Position numbers and translations under genes: made by a program
Shown: piece by piece, positions 56,633 to 64,000 of the stretch
Layout of the letters: every line of letters begins with the position of its first letter
Numbering within the stretch: the stretch's first letter is position 1
Origin: Triangularia verruculosa
Taxonomy: Eukaryota; Ascomycota; Sordariomycetes; Sordariales; Podosporaceae
Assembly: GCA_033296885.1 (NCBI GenBank)
Contig: MU864005.1
Coordinates: 36,883 to 100,882, forward strand
Reading direction: 5' to 3'
DNA: 64,000 nucleotides
Notes under the pieces: model-generated
Seen by the model: the letters and a program-made list of their open reading frames with translations, nothing else
Told to the model about the DNA's origin: nothing
Databases searched by the model: none

Positions 56633-57623
56633 GGCGTCGTTTGGGGTAGCACTGAGAAACGGTTGATGCAGCGGTGTGTTGCAGAGACCGGAGGAGGGTG
56701 GCCCAATGGAAGCGGTGCAACAACATGTTAAATAGCCAATCCTTTCGCCATCCAATGTAGAGATAATATCCCGCTGGCCGCTGTGCGTCCAGGGGTCATT
56801 CGCCGTAGTCGAGCTGCAGTAGGACAGAATATCGACTGAAAGTACTGAGTACCTGGCACCACCCCTGATGCCATTGGTGCGGGGGATCTATCGAGGGGCC
56901 GTGGTCATCGAGAATGCGGGGGTGGCAGGGAGGACGAGAGATCACTGCAACACGCCATAAATTGGGTGCAACCTGGAATGCACAACATCAGCGCAGAGAT
57001 ATAGAAAAAATAGGGTAAAATCATGATAATCCCAACATCGGTCCCGCTGGGACCCAGACTGTTGGGTCGCCAGGAGCGAATCGCCGACGACTTTTCTTTG
57101 GGGTTCCTTCTTGGCCAAATCTCTCTTGCAATATTTGCAGTGCCTTCCTGGCACAGGGCAGGGCAGGGCATCCGGGGATTTCGGCCGACATGGTCCGTTC
57201 TGCAGCATACCTAAGCACGGCAAGCAAGCAAAAAAGATACTGGACATCTATTTCCACCATGTGCTACTTTGCCTGAGCAAGAGTCCGACCGTCGAATCCC
57301 ACCTGACTCGGGAAGAGACGACACGTCCGGTGCCCGGTGGAAAAGAACAATGGCTCCAATTGACTGGAACAGTCGACGGTGGGCAAAGACACGGCACAGC
57401 ATGCAGCAAAACTGCATGCCACCCACCCCAAGACGCTGACAGAGACACGACAGGAAACAAAGGACCCGGTTGGTCGGGATTCCCAAGGCCCAGTCCAAGC
57501 CACAAGTTCATCAGGACATCTGCCATCTGTCATACCCCCCCCCCCCCCCTTTTTTTCTTTTTGCTTTTGTCGCCATGGTGATCCTCTCGGCATCCCTTCA
57601 TCACCAGCGACACGGACAGCAAC
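56633..57623. other. Divergent promoter region between the two methyltransferase genes
   Basis: About 1 kb. It contains a run of about 15 C followed by 7 T (57,535-57,556) some 70 bases before the ATG at 57624, and the short duplication GGGCAGGGCAGGGCA near 57,157. No gene was seen. Confidence 0.5.
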
Positions 57624-58912
57624 ATGCCATCCGCGGACTTTGAGGAGCACACGGCTGGCGGCCCCGGCTCCGACGCGCCCTCTCCGCGAGAAGATCGTCA
57701 AGACAAGGGCAAAGCTGTTGCGACCGAAGAGGCCGAGACAAATGAGGACGACTACTACGAGCCCGGCATTGCCCCCTCGATCAACGACAGCCTCTCGGTG
57801 CCCGCTGCCACCGAGGCGGACAACGACAGCATCGAACCGGACAGGTGGACTGACGATGAGGGATATGCGGAATCAACGTCGACTCGCTATCTCAGCTCCA
57901 TAGCCTCTGATATTCGCCGCGGCGTCGAGGAGAATGGTCGGCTTTATGCCGCATATGGCATGCACAAGACCTGGCTTCCAATTGACGACGAAGAGGTAAT
58001 TTCCTTTCCCCCAGTAATCTTTGGTAGCGCCAACACGGGTTACTAACGCCCTGCACAGCTAGACCGCAATGATCTCCAGCACTACAAGTTTACGCTTCTG
58101 CTTGGCAATCGACTGTTCATCTGTCCCGTGCCCTCCGGCCCGCAAAAGATACTGGATCTTGGCACGGGTTCCGGCATTTGGGCCATGGAGGTGGCAGACA
58201 TGTTTCCGTCGGCCGAGGTCATCGGCGTTGATCTCGCGCCTACCCAACCAAACCTCATCCCTCCGAACCTCAACTTTGAAATCGACGACATCGAGAATGA
58301 CTGGCTCTGGGGCGACAACAAGTTTGATTTCATCCACGCAAGGGAGCTGATCATGGCCATCCGGGACTGGCCACGGCTATTCCGACAAGCAAAAAGAGCG
58401 CTCAAGCCGGGGGCATACATTCAGCTTGGCGCATCCGTCCCACATTTTTCGTCTGATGATGGCACGCTGCCAGCAGATAGCGCCTATTTGGAGACGGCAC
58501 AGATTTATTTCGACATGTCCGCCAAGGTGGGCGTCTCAGGGATGGAGCCTCTGAGCTGGACCAAGTATCTGCAAGAAGAGGGATACGAGGACATTGTCCA
58601 AAAGATGTACAAGATTCCAACAAATCCTTGGCCCAGGGACGAACGGCTCAAGAAGATCGGTGCCTTGGAGTTGACGCATTACAGGGACGGGATCATGAAT
58701 GTGTTTGCGCGGGGCTACAAGGAGATCCTGGGCGGAGATGAGACCTACTTTCAAGTCTTGATGGCCAGGGCGAGACAGGAGGTCATGGACCGCAACATGC
58801 ACAGCTGGGTGCCCTAGTAAGCTTCCCTGGTCAAAACCCCTTGGCTCGTGACACTAACCACGGATTCACTAGCTATGTTGTTTATGCCAGGAAGCCAGGG
58901 GTGCTGTCATGA
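57624..58912 (+). CDS. LaeA-like SAM-dependent methyltransferase
   Basis: Three exons (57624-57995, 58059-58816, 58873-58912) join in frame to about 389 residues. The acidic, disordered N-terminus (about 80 residues) is followed by LYAAYGMHKTWLPIDDEE, LDRNDLQHYKFTLLL, the SAM motif KILDLGTGSGIWAMEVADMF, EVIGVDLAPTQPNLIPPN, FDFIHARELIMAI and the C-terminal YYVVYARKPG made by the tiny last exon. This is the Methyltransf_23 architecture of LaeA and its many paralogues, proteins linked to global control of secondary metabolism. Most paralogues have no proven substrate. It is probably nuclear or cytosolic; direct assignment as LaeA itself is not justified. Confidence 0.9.
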
Positions 58913-59102
58913 GATTCAAGATGTTTTGCTACAAGTTTGTACATGGGTTCGTAGATATTCTCTGGTCTCAGAAGGCGGCATTATCGGCTGATATCCAGCT
59001 CTGTTATAAACACACAGCAAGGGCAAGCGAGGAGCGGGGAACGAAATACAAATCTATCGCTTGTTTCTCTGTACGGGACCGCGCTTTCATCGTCTCTGTC
59101 TG

Positions 59103-60806
59103 CTAACCTTCCACCTTGGCCGCCTCTTTCTTGATGGCGGCCAGAGCTTCCTTTCTCTGCTCCGCCTCTTTGATCGCCTCATCGTGCCTATCCCACCATT
59201 GATGGCTGTGTTTGATGGACTCCTTAAGCCTTTCAATCTCCCCATCCAGTAGTTCCATCGTCTTCGTGCATACTTTGGGCACCCTGGCCATGAAGCCTTC
59301 AATATCCTCGATTGACTCCTGATGGCAATTAACCGCAAAGGCTCGGTTGTGAAACAGTGAGATCCTCTTGCTGTCTTCATCCTCAACTGGAAGCTCCTCC
59401 ATTCCAGGGCATAGCCTCTCGGCATCCTTTTCACAGGCTTTCAAAACCTTCTGGAGGAGTTCCAATTGCGTTTTGCTTTCTTCAATTCTTTTTGTCATTG
59501 ACTTCAGAGTAGGCGCATGACTACCCATAAGCCCAGCTGCCAACATCTCGGCTTGCTCGGTGTCATTGGCGATGGACTCTTCCTTGCGAGCAATATCTTG
59601 CCTCCATTTTCTGATCTCCAACATGATCGTATCCTTTGGGTCGTCACCAGGTTTCTTTCCATCGGGGCAAAGACGGTCTCTCTCCGCCTCCGCCTTCTTC
59701 AGTGCCTTCCTTGCCGACTGAAATTGCTGCTCCTTTTGCCAAAGCTGATACCTCGCCAGCCATTCCTCGTCCGGTGTCTCGGCTGTGGCAATTTGTCGCT
59801 TCAGTAACAACACCTCCGGGCTGTTCGGACTTTCCCGGTCCACCCAGCTCATTTCTCTTTCCACCACCCTGAACGGCTCCTCCGCCCTGTATTGTATGTC
59901 TTCCAGTGCCGCCAGACGCATCCGGTCAATATTGAATGCTTCCACGGCAAAGTCCGCGCGTGGCCACCCGTGTTTGAAGAAGAGCGATTTCACGCCCTCT
60001 GGCCAATCCCCGCCACCTCCGTGTTCATATACCCAAGGGACTTCCTCCAGTGTCTCGTACTCTCGGAGAATATCTCGCAGTACATCGCCGGCAGGCCTTG
60101 AAGGCATGTCATCGTAGATATTCGGCCCCTTGCTGCCACAACCAAGTCTCGGGTGTCCACCATCCCTCTTCTGCTTCTTTTGCGGTCTCCTCTCATTCTC
60201 CTCACTGTCGCTGTCGTTGTTGGCGGCCCCACTGTCACTTCCATCACTATCGCCTCCTGCCTCGAGCTCATCCACGGTCCTCAGCTCGGTCCTTCCCCCC
60301 TCCTCTCCCTTCAACCCCCTATCCCGCGTCCAGCCATCGCACTGGTCAAAAATCCCGATCCGATGCCGCCTTGCATCGTAAAAGAGGACACACATGTGAT
60401 TGCACAGCAGCGACAGCGGCGTCATCCACGGCCTCATCTGCTCCCGCCTGTCGTCGCAGTACATTGTGTTGCGCCCGTCTTCGACCTCACGCTTGACGCG
60501 GAAGTCGGCGAAATACCCACCTTGGTAAAAGTCGTGACAGTGGGAGGAGACATAAGGGAGGATGCTGTAGAGGTAGATGATCTGGGGGGCGAGCTGAAGC
60601 TCTTGGAACAAGGGGAAGAGGTGGGTGAGGTCGTGGGGGCCGGGGGTGAGGAGGTCGGCGGGGAGATATTGCATGTGGATGAGGGTTTGGTAGATTTTGA
60701 GGAGGAGGTCCGAGACTTCGCGGGCGTTGGCGATGTCCCTGGGGGAGAGGGAGGCCGTGATGGCTTTCATGGTGAGTGCGGTTTTTTCGGTAGTCTCGCG
60801 GGCCAT
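59103..60806 (-). CDS. Large coiled-coil protein of unknown function
   Basis: One exon of 567 residues from ATG 60806. The first 170 residues are a compact domain (LLLKIYQTLIHMQYLPADLL, FPLFQELQLAPQIIYLYSIL, DFYQGGYFADFR, MRPWMTPLSLLCNHMCVLFY, RIGIFDQCDGW). I recall similar sequences only as hypothetical proteins in filamentous ascomycetes. A Ser/Asp/Glu-rich linker with a KKQKR patch follows. The second half is charged coiled coil (ARKALKKAEAERDRLCP, KRIEESKTQLELLQKVLKAC). No catalytic motif was seen. Function is unknown. Confidence 0.8.
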   Translation of the reverse strand: MARETTEKTALTMKAITASLSPRDIANAREVSDLLLKIYQTLIHMQYLPADLLTPGPHDLTHLFPLFQELQLAPQIIYLYSILPYVSSHCHDFYQGGYFADFRVKREVEDGRNTMYCDDRREQMRPWMTPLSLLCNHMCVLFYDARRHRIGIFDQCDGWTRDRGLKGEEGGRTELRTVDELEAGGDSDGSDSGAANNDSDSEENERRPQKKQKRDGGHPRLGCGSKGPNIYDDMPSRPAGDVLRDILREYETLEEVPWVYEHGGGGDWPEGVKSLFFKHGWPRADFAVEAFNIDRMRLAALEDIQYRAEEPFRVVEREMSWVDRESPNSPEVLLLKRQIATAETPDEEWLARYQLWQKEQQFQSARKALKKAEAERDRLCPDGKKPGDDPKDTIMLEIRKWRQDIARKEESIANDTEQAEMLAAGLMGSHAPTLKSMTKRIEESKTQLELLQKVLKACEKDAERLCPGMEELPVEDEDSKRISLFHNRAFAVNCHQESIEDIEGFMARVPKVCTKTMELLDGEIERLKESIKHSHQWWDRHDEAIKEAEQRKEALAAIKKEAAKVEG

Positions 60807-61131
60807 CGTGGTGAGAAGTGAAAGAGATGGGACGAAGAGGAAGTGAACTTTTAGACAACGTGGTGGGGACGATTGGAGGATTGGCCCCCTAATGTCGAGC
60901 GCTAAGCCACTTTCAGTTGCTTGGATTCAGGCAGCAACGGCCAACCGAGGCACACATCCCTGGTAAGGGGTAAAAGGGGTAGCTGGAATAACACCTCGTT
61001 TCTATTTACTTTCTATCACTCTTCATCACTGTTTCTCTCTGGTATCATATGCAACCTCATCCGTCGCCGTCAAAATAAACCCGTCGCAGCATCCTTTGAG
61101 AATCCATCCATCCCACACCCCTGCACACACA
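60807..61131. other. Intergenic spacer
   Basis: About 325 bases between two - strand genes, holding the promoter of the coiled-coil protein gene. Nothing else was recognised. Confidence 0.4.
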
Positions 61132-61758
61132 CTACTCCTGCACACCACCAGGCGCAATCGAACTGACAGGTCCAGTAGCCTCCACCAGCTCAAGCTCGGC
61201 AATGTCGTACTCCCACGTCTCCAGAGTCGCAAAATTCCCAACAGTAGGCTTCACCCACCACGGCACCCATCGTTCATTGCCGGCCTGTGTCACCTCCCTC
61301 ACCGCGATCCAGCGGTAACCGTCGTCCTGCACGCCGCCGAGGTCAAACCGCAAAAGATTTCCATTCGTCCTCCAATTCCGGTACACAAACCCATTGCCCG
61401 CTTCCTCCGGTCGATACGAGTACACGAGACGGTAGGCCGAGTCGAAGCCTTCCGCGTTGGACAGACCATAGTAGCCCGGCACAGGAGGCGGGTGGGGGTT
61501 CGTTGGGACGACCAAAAGCACTTTCGGTGTCGTCGAGGTGAGAGATGTGTTGAGGTGGATCCGATTGAAGTGGTCGGATGGGTTGTACGGGGCGTGAGAG
61601 ACGCCCGGGGAGACGTATGGAATGGAGAAGTTTCCGCGCAGGCGCTGGCCGTTGATCACCGAGTTACCGGCGACGTAGCGGAAGAAATAATCCTTTCCTT
61701 GAGCGCACGCCGAGGCCGCTAAAGAGATGGATGAGAGCAGGAGGAGTAATGGCTTCAT
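61132..61758 (-). CDS. Secreted protein of unknown function
   Basis: One exon of 208 residues. A signal peptide (MKPLLLLLSSISLAASACA) is followed by GKDYFFRYVAGNSVINGQRL, GNFSIPYVSPGVSHAPYNPS and a C-terminal half rich in Trp, Tyr and Gly (FVYRNWRTNGNLLRFDLGG, WVPWWVKPTVGNFATLETWE). Only the signal-peptide cysteine is present, so no disulfides are expected. It looks like a beta-rich extracellular protein; no known family was recognised. A TATATATAC word lies about 110 bases upstream on its strand. Confidence 0.75.
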   Translation of the reverse strand: MKPLLLLLSSISLAASACAQGKDYFFRYVAGNSVINGQRLRGNFSIPYVSPGVSHAPYNPSDHFNRIHLNTSLTSTTPKVLLVVPTNPHPPPVPGYYGLSNAEGFDSAYRLVYSYRPEEAGNGFVYRNWRTNGNLLRFDLGGVQDDGYRWIAVREVTQAGNERWVPWWVKPTVGNFATLETWEYDIAELELVEATGPVSSIAPGGVQE

Positions 61759-62353
61759 TGTTGTGGTTGTTTGCTGGACAGAAACACCTTTGAGACAAAG
61801 TGCGAAATTCGGCTGTTGGTTGACAGCGGCAAAAGGCGTTTCCTGAACCTGTGAGCTGGGTGTTGGGCGAGACCTTATATATACAAACCAGCCTCACCGA
61901 ATAATCGTCCTATGTCCTGACTCGGTTGTCGTTGTTGGTGGATAGGATGGGTGACACCATTTAGCCCTTCACCTTGCCATTGGCCAGCGCGTCACCTGAT
62001 CTCGTATTCAACCCTTCCTCTGCGCCTGTCGACCGCATTCGGCAATCCGATGTCGCAACGTCCAATCAACTCTATCAAAACCACGTTAGGGCTGAAAGCC
62101 ATGCGGTTGGGATCTTCCCGTGCTTATCCGCTTTCAACGCTCAGGGCCTGGGTATGGGTGGACAATACGGGGCTTGGCCTGCGTCAATATTGACAACACC
62201 ATCACCACCAGACCATCACATCACCAATCCTTGCTGAGTGGCATCGCACAAGATCGGCTGCTGAGCCAATGGCACTTTCCGAACCGTGGTGTATCTTGAA
62301 CCAGATGCATCCTTTTACGGCACATTACCTAGCTAACCTACCATCGATCTCTC
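61759..62353. other. Intergenic region
   Basis: About 600 bases upstream of the secreted-protein gene and downstream of a probable gene relic. It contains a TATATATA box near 61,878-61,886 and an ACCTAGCTAACCTACC word near 62,327. No gene was seen. Confidence 0.4.
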
Positions 62354-62685
62354 TCATTCTCTGGTCATTCTTTTCAAAGAGTGGATGTGCATTGGGAATA
62401 GTATGGGCTGTTTTGTCGAGCTAGCGCTTTCGTATCCATTTCATGGAAGAGGCAACGACTCACTTGACACAATGACGAGCCCAATGTGGGATTGTCAACG
62501 GACCAGTCGCTGTAGACGAGGTACACGGATGTGGATTGACGGAGCTCGACGGGGATATGGCCGACTTCCATTCCATTCATCAACGGCATTGGAGGTTTCT
62601 ATCCTTCTTTGCCACAGTCGGAGAGGGTCACGTTGTAGATGGTGAAACCTGCTGCTGTCCATGAATCCCGCGTCACGTCCCAGTC
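62354..62685 (-). pseudogene. Probable relic of a small protein gene with an in-frame stop
   Basis: On the - strand, 62,685-62,464 is open in one frame except for a single TAG. It reads DWDVTRDSWTAAGFTIYNVT, LSDCGKEG, stop, then KPPMPLMNGMEVGHIPVEL and VYLVYSDWSVDNPTLGSSL. A GTTAG acceptor precedes it, and a GTGAGT donor with AACAG acceptor joins it in phase to a last exon 62,407-62,354. The region upstream reads ELISPASKANHYSRLLIS but ends in a stop at the splice. The composition is convincingly protein-like, so I take it as a decayed gene of unknown family. Confidence 0.4.
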
Positions 62686-62889
62686 CTAACAAGTCTGGGG
62701 GATCGAAGCCCCTTGAAAATGCAATTTGCTGTGGTTGTCAGGTTGCAATATGGGGGTGGTGTGTTCTCGCTTACCTAACTTATCAGCAAACGGCTGTAGT
62801 GGTTTGCTTTGGATGCTGGGCTGATCAATTCACGCCCGAGCTGTGGTTCCTCATCCGTGGCCGTCCATGCTGATTGGCCGAGAGGTATG

Positions 62890-64000
62890 CGGGGTAGCTC
62901 TGAGCTGAGCAGTCCACGAGTTTGTCCTACGTTGGGGAGACCCCACGCTGACGGACACTGTCATCGTCGATGGACTCGAACTCTACATCTCGAGCCTCAA
63001 GGCAGCCCTGCAATCGGCGAAGACGCATTGGCGCAATGAATATCCCGACAGGGATCTGGCCACCTTCCGACTCTGGGTACGTGTTACAGTAGGAATGTCA
63101 GCGATAACTAAACACTGACAGCACACTTGCACCGATAGGTTGACAAAATCTGCATCAATCAAGATGACAACAACGAGCGCTCCTCACAGGTTCAACATAT
63201 GGCCACCCTTTACGCATCCGCAGAGCTCGTCATCGGATGGCTGGGGACAGCTGAGCAGCCTCGGATAGCCAAAGCCCTCGAGTGTATCGCTGCCATCGGA
63301 CCATGGTTCAACGCTATGAAGACGATGAGGCCAGCGGGAGAATGGGAGGGACAGATCACTGAACAGGACCTCGCATGGCTCGACTTCCTATTTCCTCATC
63401 TTTGCAACTTGGATCCATCTGACACAGAGCATCCTAGGCCGGGTCCTGGCAACAGGACGTGGTCTAATGTGTGCTTCCTTCTCGAATTACCCTATTGGCA
63501 TCGACTTTGGATCTTTCAGGAATCTGTTCTTGCCGACCGATTGATACTTGCATGTCCCCTAGCCGCCACTCCATATTCAATGCTGGAGCACATTGCCGAT
63601 GCTGTCCGTCAGATCGATCGGTGGTGGCTTGGGCATGCCCCAAGCTTCTTACACTGAAGAATATGGAGGACTTTTTTCCGGTCACCGCCAAGATGGGAAA
63701 AGGCATACATCATTCAGCATGCACGAAACCGAAGACTCACCTTTGTCGATGGCGTCTTACCCGACAATGTAAGGACTACAGTTTACGACCTCGCTTACGC
63801 TGGTGCAAAGTTGCAAGCCACCAATCCCAAAGACCATGTTTACGGCATGCTTGGTCTGACCGGTCTTCCCATCCGTCCGGATTACGGCCATGGCACGCCA
63901 CATTAGAGGGTGGCTAGGGAAAACGGGCTAGCGTCCTATACAAAACGGCCCTAACTGTCTTGGGCAATCAGGCCCGGAATTGATCTTCGGGTGGTTGTGC
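62890..64000 (+). pseudogene. Decayed HET-domain gene, running off the window
   Basis: HET-domain pieces occur in order but in different frames. SLSYV (about 62,915) is followed one base out of frame by RWGDPTLTDTVIVDGLELYI. 62,935-63,078 joins across a normal intron (GTACGT...CGATAG, about 63,079-63,138) to VDKICINQDDNNERSSQVQH, then LYASAELVIGWLG and RLWIFQESVLADRLI. The frame stops at 63,657; KLLTLKNMEDFFPVTAKMG continues in another frame and AYIIQHARNRRLTFVDG in a third, ending with NPKDHVYGMLGL, PDYGHG and an in-frame TAG near 63,904. At least three frameshifts or stops make a working protein unlikely. Confidence 0.75.

Noticed and set aside
62690..62720. GGGGATCGAAGCCCC resembling a tRNA T arm
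   Set aside because: A four-pair stem is present but no matching acceptor stem or other arms lie at tRNA distance.

Overview
This window looks like filamentous ascomycete nuclear DNA. The likeliest class is Sordariomycetes, perhaps Sordariales; the family-level guess is an inference. Most genes carry short introns of about 46-80 nt with GTRNGT donors, a CTRAC-like branch site and a YAG acceptor. The gene families are typical of moulds: HET proteins, a CBM1-bearing GH10 xylanase, a LaeA-like methyltransferase, an NRPS-like reductase, an MHYT protein, FSH and HODM enzymes, and small secreted proteins. I saw no bacterial operons, ribosome-binding sites, CRISPR arrays or tRNAs. I resolved about 26 intact genes and several decayed ones; exon structures were worked out by hand from splice signals and frame.

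Layout. 0.5-8.9 kb: FSH serine hydrolase, C2H2 zinc-finger protein, large MHYT membrane protein. 8.9-11.8 kb: gene-free, holding one copy of a diverged repeat. 11.8-14.2 kb: stand-alone P450 resembling the haem half of CYP505/CYP102 enzymes, then a tiny secreted repeat protein. 14.9-16.9 kb: NHA1-type Na+/H+ antiporter. 17-20.6 kb: gene-poor, with an unusual density of CTTGG/CCAAG words and some coding relics. 20.6-21.8 kb: DUF7924 protein. 22.6-31.6 kb: candidate metabolite locus (P450, truncated hemerythrin gene, HODM/DUF3445 haem oxygenase, A-T-R NRPS-like reductase), followed by a HET gene. 34.6-41.3 kb: coiled-coil protein, xylanase, secreted M28 aminopeptidase and a membrane-anchored unknown. 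41.6-50.2 kb: DUF6604 protein, cytoplasmic V8-like protease with repeated hydrophobic C-terminal modules, CDF metal transporter. 50.8-53.9 kb: two secreted cysteine-containing proteins and a charged nuclear protein. 54.6 kb: second copy of the dispersed repeat. 55.2-58.9 kb: divergent O-methyltransferase and LaeA-like methyltransferase. 59.1-61.8 kb: two unknown proteins. 62.3-64 kb: decayed genes, including a multiply frameshifted HET gene running off the end.

How the genes may work together. The NRPS-like reductase, HODM-type oxygenase and P450 lie within 9 kb. They make a plausible small pathway: activate and reduce an acid to an aldehyde or alcohol, then oxidise it or N-dealkylate an amine. 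The O-methyltransferase and LaeA-like pair could be another tailoring or regulatory unit. The xylanase and aminopeptidase are extracellular nutrition enzymes. The HET and DUF6604 genes and the modular protease fit the fungal non-self recognition repertoire, but no partnership among them is proven here.
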